Positions 33,881-42,310 of a DNA stretch of 64,000 nucleotides are shown here, piece by piece. The notes beneath the pieces were generated by a model, which did no database searches, had not been told where the DNA came from, and saw only the letters and a list, made by a program, of their open reading frames with translations. This stretch comes from Firmicutes bacterium UBA4795 (GTDB taxonomy: Bacteria; Bacillota; Desulfotomaculia; Desulfotomaculales; Nap2-2B). Location: positions 73,067 through 137,066 of the forward strand of contig DHGP01000028.1 of assembly GCA_002402825.1 (NCBI GenBank). The letters run 5' to 3'. Position 1 is the stretch's first letter, and each line of letters begins with the position of its first letter. A program made the translations under genes and the position numbers.

Positions 33881-34753
33881 TTAATCCTCCCAAACGACTT
33901 CATGGACCGGAAAAACAGGACCTTCTTTACAGACCCGGCTATACCGGAAAGAATTTTCCTTGTCCCCTTTTGTTTTGCAGACACAGGATAGACAGGCGCC
34001 CACCCCGCAACCCATTTGCTTTTCCAAGGAAACTTCTCCCGGCAGGTTATATTTAGCCAAAAGCCTGGCTACGGTTTTTAACATGGCTTCTGGCCCACAG
34101 GCGTAAACCTGGTCTACCTTGTTTGCACTAAGTAAGGTTGACAGCATTTCGGTTACGGGACCATGATAGCCATAAGAACCATCATCTGTAGCCAGACGCA
34201 GCTTAATTTGGGGAGATAAATTTTTAATTTCTGGCTTTAAAAGCAGTTGTTTAGTGTTACGTGCTCCTATTAAAACTTCTATAATAAGGTTAGGCAGGTC
34301 TTTTAGCCTTTGAAGCAAAAAAAATAAAGGGGCAATTCCCACCCCTCCGGCTACAACCGCGATGCGTAAAGGGGATTGAGGAAAACTTTCTAATTGCTCC
34401 AGCCCTTTAGGGCCGCGCTTGGGCTGGAAGGGCCGCCCTAAGGGGGGTAAAGTAAAACCCCGGCCTAGAGGGCCTAATATATTTAAACAATTAAGCTCTT
34501 TTTTTTGGGCCAAAAGCGCCGTACCTCGTCCAACCACCTGGTATAATATGGCTGCTTCATTCTTTTCCTCATTAACCATTGCTATACTAAAGGGACGGGG
34601 TAAAAGAGGATCATAAGTATTGCCGCAACGGAAATAAACGAATTGCCCCGGCTGGGACTGGCGAACTAAAAAAGGAGGCTTAAAACTTAAAAGATAAAAC
34701 CCCGGGGCAATTTCTTCTTGTCGGGTAATATTAACGGTGTTATAACTTGCCAT
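33881..34753 (-). CDS. pyrK: Dihydroorotate dehydrogenase B electron-transfer subunit, with an insert
   Basis: This 290-residue ferredoxin-reductase-like protein has the FAD motif RPFSIAM, the NAD-binding VVAGGVGIAPLFFLL and the [2Fe-2S] cysteines CGVGACLSCVCKTKG...CKEGP. It moves electrons from PyrD to NAD. Between the flavin domain (GFTLP) and the NAD domain (RIAVVAGG) there is an insert of about 25 residues rich in Pro, Gly and Arg. Its DNA contains a 7-bp inverted repeat (CCAGCCC at 34399, GGGCTGG at 34421), so it may come from an inserted palindromic element. Confidence 0.92.
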   Translation of the reverse strand: MASYNTVNITRQEEIAPGFYLLSFKPPFLVRQSQPGQFVYFRCGNTYDPLLPRPFSIAMVNEEKNEAAILYQVVGRGTALLAQKKELNCLNILGPLGRGFTLPPLGRPFQPKRGPKGLEQLESFPQSPLRIAVVAGGVGIAPLFFLLQRLKDLPNLIIEVLIGARNTKQLLLKPEIKNLSPQIKLRLATDDGSYGYHGPVTEMLSTLLSANKVDQVYACGPEAMLKTVARLLAKYNLPGEVSLEKQMGCGVGACLSCVCKTKGDKENSFRYSRVCKEGPVFPVHEVVWED

Positions 34754-34777
34754 TTAGCCTGGTAATCACCTTAATGA

Positions 34778-35317
34778 TTAGTCTCTTTCCAAAATAAGAA
34801 CGCTTTCCTCTTTGTCTATTTCCTGCAAACGCACCAAAATTTCTTCGCGGCGGGAGGTAGGAACATTTTTACCCACGTAATCAGGCCGGATGGGTAACTC
34901 CCGGTGACCCCGGTCAATTAAAACAGCCAGTTGAATTGACTGGGGACGCCCTAAATCTATTATTGCATCCAGGGCTGCTCGAACAGTGCGACCGGTATAA
35001 ATGACATCATCAACCAAAACAATTTTCTTGTCTGTAACCGCAAAAGGAATTTCCGTCCGCCTCACCACTGGCTGACTGTTAAGGGTGGTAAGGTCGTCGC
35101 GGTAAAGGGTAATGTCCAAAATACCTACCGGTATGGCGGCCCCTTCAATTTCCCGGATGTATCTGGTCAGGCGGTTGGCCAGCGGAACGCCACGTCTTCT
35201 AATTCCAATTAACGCCAACATATCTGTACCATTATTTCGTTCAATAATTTCATGGGCGATTCTGGTTAAGGCCCGTTGAATACTTTCAGCATTAAGCACC
35301 TGTACTTTTTGACGCAA
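34778..35317 (-). CDS. pyrR: Bifunctional PyrR: pyr attenuation regulator and uracil phosphoribosyltransferase
   Basis: The 179-residue phosphoribosyltransferase-fold protein has the PRPP loop KKIVLVDDVIYTGRTVRAAL and RRRGVPLANRL. PyrR binds pyr mRNA leaders when UMP is plentiful and also makes UMP from uracil. I place the start at TTG 35317, 11 nt after GGAG (35329-35332). Upstream TTG/ATG codons would overlap cysK and have no ribosome site. I could not find a PyrR-type anti-antiterminator in this window. Confidence 0.92.
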   Translation of the reverse strand: MRQKVQVLNAESIQRALTRIAHEIIERNNGTDMLALIGIRRRGVPLANRLTRYIREIEGAAIPVGILDITLYRDDLTTLNSQPVVRRTEIPFAVTDKKIVLVDDVIYTGRTVRAALDAIIDLGRPQSIQLAVLIDRGHRELPIRPDYVGKNVPTSRREEILVRLQEIDKEESVLILERD

Positions 35318-35348
35318 AAAAATTTTTACTCCTTTGACAAAAAAAGTT

Positions 35349-36263
35349 TTAGGGAGGGCACTTGCCACAGACAGATTTAAATAGAGTGGTACTTAAATAA
35401 CGGTCTCCCCGGTCAGGAAGAAGAACTACCACTGTTCCCCGGCGCATATTTTTGGCTATTTTTAAGGCTCCGGCCACGGCTGCGCCGCTGGACATACCTA
35501 CAAAAAGACCCTCTTTTGTGGCTAACAATCTGGTCATTTCGAAGGCTTCGTCATCTTCAACCGTTATTTTATCATCCAGTTCTTCTGGGTGGTAAATCTT
35601 AGGCACAATGGATTCCTGCATATTTTTAAGTCCCTGGATGGTATGACCGGTAGTTGGCTCAATCCCAACAATTTTAACCCCCGGCTTTTTTTCCTTTAAG
35701 TACCTGCCCGTGCCCATTAAGGTTCCGGTAGTACCCATGCCAGCCACGAACACATCAATTTTGCCTTCTGTTTGCTTAAAAATTTCCGGTCCGGTTGTTT
35801 CGTAGTGAGATAAGGTATTGTTTTCGTTAACAAATTGATTGGGCAGGTAATACTTATGAGGTTCATGGAGCACCATTTCCTCGGCTCTTCTAATGGCGCC
35901 ATCCGTACTCTCATTTGCGGGGGTAAGCATTACTTCTGCCCCGTATGCTTCCAGGATTTTTTGTCTCTCCACGCTCACGCACGCCGGCATCAAAAGTTTA
36001 ACCCGGTACCCTTTGGCGGCCCCAATCATAGCCATTGCAATCCCTGTATTTCCTGAGGTTGGCTCAAGGATAATTTTTTCTTGGGTAAGCTCCCCTGCTT
36101 CTTCGGCTTTTTTTACCATATAGTAGGCCGGGCGGTCCTTAACCGACCCTCCGGGATTACTTCCTTCTAACTTGCCTAAAATTCTTACGTTCGGGTTTCC
36201 ATTTAAGTGACATAGTTCTACTAAAGGGGTATTTCCAATAGCGGATAAAATATTCATATTCAT
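35349..36263 (-). CDS. cysK: Cysteine synthase family PLP enzyme
   Basis: The 304-residue beta-family PLP enzyme has the PLP lysine in NPGGSVKDRPA, the substrate loop EPTSGNTGIAMA and the phosphate-binding GMGTTGTLMGTGRYL. It should make cysteine from O-acetylserine (or a related acceptor) and sulfide; sequence alone does not separate CysK, CysM and related activities. ATG 36263 is 6 nt after GGAGG. The ATG at 36269 lies within the ribosome site. The C-terminus ends in CGKCPP. It lies between the flavin oxidoreductase and pyrR. Confidence 0.88.
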   Translation of the reverse strand: MNMNILSAIGNTPLVELCHLNGNPNVRILGKLEGSNPGGSVKDRPAYYMVKKAEEAGELTQEKIILEPTSGNTGIAMAMIGAAKGYRVKLLMPACVSVERQKILEAYGAEVMLTPANESTDGAIRRAEEMVLHEPHKYYLPNQFVNENNTLSHYETTGPEIFKQTEGKIDVFVAGMGTTGTLMGTGRYLKEKKPGVKIVGIEPTTGHTIQGLKNMQESIVPKIYHPEELDDKITVEDDEAFEMTRLLATKEGLFVGMSSGAAVAGALKIAKNMRRGTVVVLLPDRGDRYLSTTLFKSVCGKCPP

Positions 36264-36285
36264 AAGCATCCTCCTTGGGGGGGCC

Positions 36286-37413
36286 TTAAGATACCCGGTG
36301 TGACAACAATTCTAGAAGACGTTTTTTTCGTTCCGGTTGCCATAAGGGGCAGATTACCGGTTCCATGTTCATTACTGTTTCCATGCATACATAGCAATCA
36401 GGGGGACAATGCTTAATCTTTTCAGCTGGTTCAGCAGTTGCTTTTTTAACCCATTGGGGATCAATAAACAAAACGCGGGCCAGCCCAATTAAATCAGCTT
36501 TTTTTTGGGTTAAAATTTCTTCCGCCAATTCCGGAGTATTAATCCGTCCGGCCACAATTACCGGAATTTTTACCTGCCGTTTAACTACTTCAGCCAGTTC
36601 AACCATATAACCAGGCTGGGAGGCTAAAGCAACTTTCTCTGGCAAAAAAAACGATTCATAAGTGCCGGCGGTAACCGATAAGTAATTAATCCCTATTCTT
36701 TCCAAAATCATAGCGTATCTTAGGGACTCCGTAGGCAAAAAGCCATCCGGTAGCCATTCATCACCTAAAAAACGATAACCAACCGGATAGTTTGGCCCTA
36801 CTGCTTCTTTTACTGCTTGAACAACCATCATGGGAAAACGCATCCTGTTTTCTAAACTGCCCCCGTATTCGTCATTACGTTTATTTGTATGCGGAGAAAG
36901 AAACTGAGCCAATAAGTAACCCCCGTGAATTTCAACCGCATCAAAACCTGCCTTTTTGACGCGTAAAGCAGCAGTTGCAAAGGCCTTAATGGTATCTTGA
37001 ATCTGTTTTTGTTCCATAGCTACAGGCATTGGGCCGTCCATGGAGGTTTGTACTGCAGACGCAGAAACAGGGGTTGTTACCCAGGCATAGCTTCCCTGGT
37101 GGTTAATTTGACAACAAGCCAAAGCCCCATTTTCTTTTATAGTCCGGGCTAACTCTTTTAAGCCAGGAAGATAGTCATCTTTATCCGCCCGCAATGTCCC
37201 CCTGGTGCCTGAATACTCAAAGTCTACCACTATATTTTCGGTAACCACCATGCTAACACCACTTGCCGCCATATCCCGATAATGCTGCAATAACATTTCG
37301 CTAATAGTACCGTCACTGTTAGCATACCCTAAAAATAAAGGAGCCATAATTAAGCGATTTTTTAAATTTAAAGGACCAACCTTAAAAGGAGAAAAAAGTA
37401 AAGAATACTTCAT
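36286..37413 (-). CDS. Old-yellow-enzyme-like NADH:flavin oxidoreductase with C-terminal cysteine cluster
   Basis: The 375-residue FMN TIM-barrel protein has FSPFKVGPLNLKNRLIMAPL, VEIHGGYLLAQFLSPHTNKR and EYGGSLENRMRFPMMVV. It ends with HCPPDCYVCMETV, a cluster like the [4Fe-4S] site of 2,4-dienoyl-CoA reductase. The FAD/NAD(P)H domains that follow in that enzyme are missing, so it needs another electron donor. The substrate may be an enoate or a 2-enoyl-CoA (inference). It is the first gene before cysK, 22 bp upstream, with a 184-bp promoter region before it. Confidence 0.83.
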   Translation of the reverse strand: MKYSLLFSPFKVGPLNLKNRLIMAPLFLGYANSDGTISEMLLQHYRDMAASGVSMVVTENIVVDFEYSGTRGTLRADKDDYLPGLKELARTIKENGALACCQINHQGSYAWVTTPVSASAVQTSMDGPMPVAMEQKQIQDTIKAFATAALRVKKAGFDAVEIHGGYLLAQFLSPHTNKRNDEYGGSLENRMRFPMMVVQAVKEAVGPNYPVGYRFLGDEWLPDGFLPTESLRYAMILERIGINYLSVTAGTYESFFLPEKVALASQPGYMVELAEVVKRQVKIPVIVAGRINTPELAEEILTQKKADLIGLARVLFIDPQWVKKATAEPAEKIKHCPPDCYVCMETVMNMEPVICPLWQPERKKRLLELLSHRVS

Positions 37414-37597
37414 TATTTTAATCCTCCATTGTTTATAGATCTTCCATAGACCTAAAAGTATTTTCCTGTAATACCGTAATACCTGTAATATTCGGTATTA
37501 AAAGCAAAATTCCTGTTGCTTATTTACGTGGAAATAGTTAAAATACCTTTAACCCTTATTTCATTATAGCATATTCTAAAAAGAAAAGGGGTATATT

Positions 37598-38164
37598 ATG
37601 CACATTGGAATAGATATTGACGGGGTAATTGCCAATACTTTTCACCTGTTAGTTCATGAATTAAATGCGTATTTTGGCGTTAACCATGCCTTGGAAGATA
37701 TAGGCGACTACGACATATATAAAGTATATGGCGTTGCTCCTGAGGAATTAAAACAATTTTCCTTAAGCAAAGAAAATATCCTGATTTCTGGTCCAGGTAT
37801 TATTCCGGGCGCAGATTTTTATTTAAAGTTGCTTGTTAATACATACGAGGTTAGTTTAATTTCTGCCCGGCCGGAAAAATATTTTCGTTTAACCGAAAAA
37901 TGGATGGAGAAGTATAATATTCCTTATCATCGTCTTATTTTATGGGGTCAGCATGATAAAAGAGAGGTTTGCGTCCATCTAGGGGTAAATTTATTTGTGG
38001 AAGACAGCTTAAAAAATGCTATCCAGCTTAACGCATGCAATATCCCCGTTATTTTATTTAACGCTCCTTATAATCAAGGTAATCTGCCCGAGAAAATTTG
38101 GCGCTGTCATTCCTGGCCAGAAATTCACCAAACGATTGACCAGGTAGCAGGATTAAAAAAGTAG
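37598..38164 (+). CDS. HAD-family 5'-nucleotidase-like phosphatase
   Basis: The 188-residue protein begins with HAD motif I in GIDIDGVIANT. A motif II-like segment VSLISARPEKY and a late acidic motif LFVEDSLKNA follow. This pattern matches the bacterial 5'(3')-deoxyribonucleotidase (NT5C) clade. It may dephosphorylate nucleotides, but family members also have unknown roles. ATG follows AAAAGGGG. The gene precedes a zinc-ribbon protein by 48 bp on the same strand. Confidence 0.78.
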   Translation: MHIGIDIDGVIANTFHLLVHELNAYFGVNHALEDIGDYDIYKVYGVAPEELKQFSLSKENILISGPGIIPGADFYLKLLVNTYEVSLISARPEKYFRLTEKWMEKYNIPYHRLILWGQHDKREVCVHLGVNLFVEDSLKNAIQLNACNIPVILFNAPYNQGNLPEKIWRCHSWPEIHQTIDQVAGLKK

Positions 38165-38212
38165 CGGCAGGCGTAAAGTTTTAGAGCCATTAAAAAGAGG
38201 GGGTGGAAACAG

Positions 38213-38644
38213 ATGGTAGATGTTTTTCGAAGAATAGGGGAAAAGGCAAAAGACCTGGGTGAAAAAGCAAAGGATTTAGGTGAAAAAGCAAGGGACGTAA
38301 CTAAAGAGGTCACCAAAAGACCCTCGGAGCTACTTGAAATAACCAGACTTAAAATTGAACTATCAAAACTGGAAAAAGAAAAAGAGAATAACTTGAACGG
38401 TATTGGAACGCTGGTTTACCAAAAATACCAGGGTAAAGAGAATTTGGACCAGGAAATTGAACGTTTATGTCAGCAGACCAAGGCGCTGGAAGAAGAAAAG
38501 GCGAAAATTGAGGAAAAAATTAATAGCTTTCAACCCCGCCCTTTAATCTGTCCTGATTGTAAGTGGGAACTGCCGGCGGGAGGAACATATTGTAGTTTCT
38601 GCGGCAAAGAGGCAAAAGAGGCGGAAGAGGTAAAAGAGGTTTAG
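38213..38644 (+). CDS. Coiled-coil protein with C-terminal zinc ribbon
   Basis: The 143-residue protein starts with three 7-residue repeats (GEKAKDL, GEKAKDL, GEKARDV). A long charged coiled coil follows (about 40-100), then a zinc ribbon CPDCKWELPAGGTYCSFCGK and an acidic tail. It has no membrane segment. Proteins of this build are common in Firmicutes with no known function. A strong terminator follows at 38773. Confidence 0.72.
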   Translation: MVDVFRRIGEKAKDLGEKAKDLGEKARDVTKEVTKRPSELLEITRLKIELSKLEKEKENNLNGIGTLVYQKYQGKENLDQEIERLCQQTKALEEEKAKIEEKINSFQPRPLICPDCKWELPAGGTYCSFCGKEAKEAEEVKEV

Positions 38645-38650
38645 GGCCGG

Positions 38651-38683
38651 GTAAATATTCAGTCAACTTTACTGAATACTTGC
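38651..38683. repeat. Small palindrome, apparent empty version of the element at 46203
   Basis: AAATATTCAGT (38653-38663) and ACTGAATACTT (38671-38681) form arms around a 7-nt centre (CAACTTT). The same arms bracket about 277 bp of unrelated DNA at 46203-46510. Confidence 0.5.
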
Positions 38684-38772
38684 GGGTCTAGTAGATTGAT
38701 TCCAAAATAACATTACAACACTCTTCCCTCCCCTTTCAATAGGGTGGGGGGTTTAAAGTTTAAAAGCAACAA

Positions 38773-38830
38773 CCCGGTAGAATATTTTAAGTTAAAAGGC
38801 AAAATTTAAGATTCTACCGGGCATTTTTTT
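38773..38830 (+). terminator. Rho-independent terminator
   Basis: Arms CCCGGTAGAAT (38773-38783) and ATTCTACCGGG (38811-38821), with further A/T pairing inside, are followed by CATTTTTTTC. It ends the transcript of the zinc-ribbon gene. Confidence 0.85.
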
Positions 38831-38892
38831 CTCTGCTAAAAATTGTTCTTGCCATAAATAACAAGTTAAGGTATATTAATAATAGGTTATGA

Positions 38893-38906
38893 GCACAATA
38901 TTGTGC
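38893..38906 (+). promoter_or_regulatory. Palindromic operator candidate GCACAATATTGTGC
   Basis: A perfect 14-bp palindrome lies 2 bp before the AAAGGAGG ribosome site of the HTH gene. Such a site fits binding by the dimeric product of that gene (autoregulation, inferred). Confidence 0.5.
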
Positions 38907-38922
38907 ACAAAGGAGGAAACTT

Positions 38923-39483
38923 ATGAATATTATTCGAATCCAAGACAAGGTATTAAACTCTGAGCGCATTCACCGGGCGGTGGATCAAATTTTGCAGTTA
39001 CGTCAAGAAGGACTGTCGCAGCAAGAGGTAGCGGCGCGTCTTAACGTAGACCGCACCTTGATTTCCCGTTTGGAAAGTTTAGGGGAAGTTCGTAAAGGTC
39101 CGCGCCTGGCCCTGGTAGGTTTTCCGATAGCCAACACCGAAGAATTAACCGCGGTGGCTCAAACTGAAGGCGTGGATTTTATTTTGCTCATGAATGATAA
39201 AGAACGCTGGCGCTTTGTAGAAGAAAAAAGCGGGTCAGAGTTGATTAACGAGTTTATGGCCCTTGTTTCTCAAGCTAAAAATTATGACGCGGTTATCTTT
39301 ATTGGTTCTGATATGCGGATTAAGCTGATGGAAGCTATTTTAGGTTCCCGCATCATTAGTTGGGAAATTGGTATTTCTCCCATTAAGGAAGATCGCTGGA
39401 TTAACCCGGAACAGTTGCGCCAGCTAATTCGCCAGCTAAAAAATACTGAACCTCGCCCTGTCCTTCCCCGTCAAAAGGAATGA
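38923..39483 (+). CDS. HTH transcriptional regulator of the aminotransferase-reductase gene
   Basis: The 186-residue protein has an N-terminal helix-turn-helix (about 25-55: GLSQQEVAARLNVDRTLISRLE) and a C-terminal alpha/beta domain (about 60-165: GPRLALVGFPIANTEEL, YDAVIFIGSDMRI) that could bind a ligand. It lies 51 bp upstream of the large fusion gene on the same strand. A perfect palindrome sits at its own ribosome site. It probably controls that gene and itself. I do not know a named homologue. Confidence 0.75.
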   Translation: MNIIRIQDKVLNSERIHRAVDQILQLRQEGLSQQEVAARLNVDRTLISRLESLGEVRKGPRLALVGFPIANTEELTAVAQTEGVDFILLMNDKERWRFVEEKSGSELINEFMALVSQAKNYDAVIFIGSDMRIKLMEAILGSRIISWEIGISPIKEDRWINPEQLRQLIRQLKNTEPRPVLPRQKE

Positions 39484-39534
39484 AGATGGGCGAGGGAAAA
39501 ATGAAAAGATTAAATAATAAGGAGAGGGTTTCTA

Positions 39535-42171
39535 ATGCATAATTTTACCATCTATGTTAATCCTCACCTGGGCAGACTTTTAGAACAGGTACATATAGAC
39601 AAGGTTTTTAGCCGGGGGGAAGGTCACTATCTTTACGATACCGCGGGTAATCGTTATCTGGATTTTATTGCTGCTTACGGGGCTTTGCCTTTTGGCTTTA
39701 ATCCGCCCGAGATTTGGAAAGCTATAGAAGAAGTGCGCTACTGCAACCAGCCCAGCTTTATTCAACCTTCAGCCCTTGAGGCGGCCGGAGAATTGGCCCG
39801 GCGCTTGATTGGACTGGCTCCTAAAGGGCTTGAGTATGTGACTTTTACCAATAGTGGGGCCGAAACGGTAGAAGCAGCCCTAAAAATAGCCCGGGCCGCA
39901 ACAAAAAGAACGGGTATCCTGAGCACCATTAATAGTTTTCACGGCAAGACGCTGGGGGCCCTTTCCGCCACAGGCAAAGAATACTACCAGGCCCCTTTTG
40001 GAGTACCAGGGCCAGATTTTAAGTTTATTCCCTTTGGTGACTTAGCCGCCCTGCAGGAAGAACTGGAAGTTAATGGTTCTGACTATGCCGCCTTTATTGT
40101 CGAGCCAATTCAAGGCGAGGGGGGGATTATAATTCCCCCAGCCGGTTACCTTTCTCAGGCCAAGGAAATATGTCACGCCCACGGCCTTTTGTTTATTTTA
40201 GATGAAATTCAAACCGGTCTTGGCCGGACCGGTAGGCTCTTTGCCTGTGAAGAGGAAAATCTTTGCCCTGATTTATTGCTTTTAGCCAAGGCCTTGGGCG
40301 GTGGGCTTTACCCTATTGGAGCCTGTCTTTGCACCGCGGCCGCCTACACTAAAGACTTTGGTGAAAGGCATTCTTCCACCTTTGCCGCCAATACCCTTGG
40401 TTGCCGGGTAGGACTTAAAGTACTGGACCTTCTAACTAGGGATAACCGGGCTCTCATCAAGCAGGTCCAAAAAAACGGTCAGTATTTACTTCAGGAGTTG
40501 CTTGCCCTTAAATCCCGCTTCCCCCGGGTGTTAAAAGACGTGCGCGGTCGTGGTTATATGTTAGGCTTGGAGTTTGAGATGAGCCGGGCTGATTTTCCCG
40601 GCTGTCTTTTAAGCGTTCTTTCCGAGCAGGAAAGCCTTACCCCTTTAATTACCAGTTACCTTTTAAACACGGAAAAATTAAGAGTAGCACCTACCTTGAA
40701 CGGGAACAAAGTTATTCGCATAGAACCACCCCTGACCGTTACCTTGGAAGAATGCAAAATTGCCCTTAAATCCTTGGAAAAAGTGTTAGGTGTCCTGGAC
40801 ACCGGTAATACCCTGGAAATTTTGCGTCCGGTTTTGGACCTTGAAGAACAACAAGTACCTTACGTACCCCAAACAAAAAAGCACCCGTGGGATAGGTACC
40901 AACCGTCTCCTGACCTTCAGGAAGGCCGTTTTGCCTTCCTGGTGCATCCCTTAGATTTAAATAACTACAGTGAATTTGATGCCAGCCTGGCTGCTTTGTC
41001 CCAGGAAAAGCTGCAGAAACTGGCTGATTTAGGCAATGAAGTTCTAGAACCTTTTGTTATTGGTAAGACCACGGTGGAATCCCCGGCTGGGCACCGGGCT
41101 TACGGTGAGTTTATTGCTTTACCCCATACCGCTGAAGAAATGTTAAAACTCACGCCGGATGAAGCTTTAGAAGAAATAGAAAAAGCCTTAACGCTGGCCC
41201 TGGAACGGGGGGCGCGTCTTACGGGGTTGGGCGCTTATACATCAGTAGTATCCCGGGGCGGCACCATGTTGCAGGGACGCTTTATGCCTTTGACTACCGG
41301 CAACAGCTATACCGTGATTTCAGGGGCTGAAGCAGTTAAACTGGCGGCCCGGCGGCTTTCTCTCGACTTAAGTTCAAGTACAGCCGCGGTGGTAGGCGCT
41401 ACCGGTTCTATTGGCCGCGCCCTGGCTATTTTACTAGCGGAAGAAATGCAGCGTCTTATTCTAGTTGGTAACGCCCGTCACCCTAAGGCCAGTTTAAGAC
41501 GCCTGCGCCGGGTAGAAACCGACCTGTGCCAGCATTTGATTAACCGAGTAGCGGACGGTTGGGAGCCAGCCGCCGCCAGTTTAGGGGAACGTTTCTTACA
41601 ATTAAATCTACCCGCACCTGAGGCCCCTCAGGATAAATGGTTGTCAGTAGTTGAAAAACTGGAAAAGGAAGGCTACCTGGTAAATACGACCAACCTTAGT
41701 CTGGCCCTGGCTGAAGCTCAGGTGATAATTACCGCTACCAGCAGCGTAGAAGACTTGATTAAACCCGAGTGGGTAGCTCCAGGAGCAATTATTTGCGATA
41801 TTTCCAAGCCTCCTAATGTACGTCCAGCCTTACGGCAGTTGCGGCCAGATGTCTTAGTGATTGACGGAGGGATTGTGGAAATACCCGGACGCCCCTCCCT
41901 GGGGTGGGACCTTGGCCTTGAACCAGGTCATGCTTATGCCTGCATGGCCGAGACCATAATGCTGGCTCTGGAGCATCATTACACTGACATGAGCCTGGGG
42001 ACCGACCTGCGCCTGGAAAATATGCTTTACTTAAGACAACTGGCCCAGAAGCACGGTTTTACCCTGGCGCAGTTACGCAGTTTTGACCGACCAATAAGCG
42101 AAGAGGAATGGCAGCGTATAGTAAAGGCCCGTTTTAAGACTACCGGCTCTTTACTGGAAAGTAAGAAGTGA
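39535..42171 (+). CDS. Class III aminotransferase fused to an acyl-ACP-reductase-like domain
   Basis: The 878-residue protein has a complete class III (ornithine/omega-transaminase type) PLP domain at about 1-430. Its motifs are TNSGAETVEAA, the PLP Asp in FILDEIQTGLGRTG (D223) and the PLP Lys in AKALGGG (K252). Residues about 450-865 resemble cyanobacterial long-chain acyl-ACP reductase and shikimate-dehydrogenase-like oxidoreductases: LTTGNSYTVISGAEAV, AAVVGATGSIGRALAI and CDISKPPNV. The pair could reduce an acyl thioester to an aldehyde and aminate it in one protein (inference). It follows its probable regulator. Confidence 0.82.
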   Translation: MHNFTIYVNPHLGRLLEQVHIDKVFSRGEGHYLYDTAGNRYLDFIAAYGALPFGFNPPEIWKAIEEVRYCNQPSFIQPSALEAAGELARRLIGLAPKGLEYVTFTNSGAETVEAALKIARAATKRTGILSTINSFHGKTLGALSATGKEYYQAPFGVPGPDFKFIPFGDLAALQEELEVNGSDYAAFIVEPIQGEGGIIIPPAGYLSQAKEICHAHGLLFILDEIQTGLGRTGRLFACEEENLCPDLLLLAKALGGGLYPIGACLCTAAAYTKDFGERHSSTFAANTLGCRVGLKVLDLLTRDNRALIKQVQKNGQYLLQELLALKSRFPRVLKDVRGRGYMLGLEFEMSRADFPGCLLSVLSEQESLTPLITSYLLNTEKLRVAPTLNGNKVIRIEPPLTVTLEECKIALKSLEKVLGVLDTGNTLEILRPVLDLEEQQVPYVPQTKKHPWDRYQPSPDLQEGRFAFLVHPLDLNNYSEFDASLAALSQEKLQKLADLGNEVLEPFVIGKTTVESPAGHRAYGEFIALPHTAEEMLKLTPDEALEEIEKALTLALERGARLTGLGAYTSVVSRGGTMLQGRFMPLTTGNSYTVISGAEAVKLAARRLSLDLSSSTAAVVGATGSIGRALAILLAEEMQRLILVGNARHPKASLRRLRRVETDLCQHLINRVADGWEPAAASLGERFLQLNLPAPEAPQDKWLSVVEKLEKEGYLVNTTNLSLALAEAQVIITATSSVEDLIKPEWVAPGAIICDISKPPNVRPALRQLRPDVLVIDGGIVEIPGRPSLGWDLGLEPGHAYACMAETIMLALEHHYTDMSLGTDLRLENMLYLRQLAQKHGFTLAQLRSFDRPISEEEWQRIVKARFKTTGSLLESKK

Positions 42172-42310
42172 GGCGAAATATTTAATAATTTTCCCTAAAT
42201 GGCCACTGCGTATTTAAGAGAATGCAAGGATTCTGACCTAGAAAGTGCCTTTGTTTAGTTTTTGGAAGTCTCGCGGAAAATAAGTACAGGAGTTGGTGGT
42301 GCCGAGAGAG

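Noticed and set aside
34778..37597. PyrR-controlled attenuator ahead of the pyr genes
   Set aside because: I looked for a terminator with alternative pairing upstream of cysK, pyrR and the flavin oxidoreductase and found none convincing.
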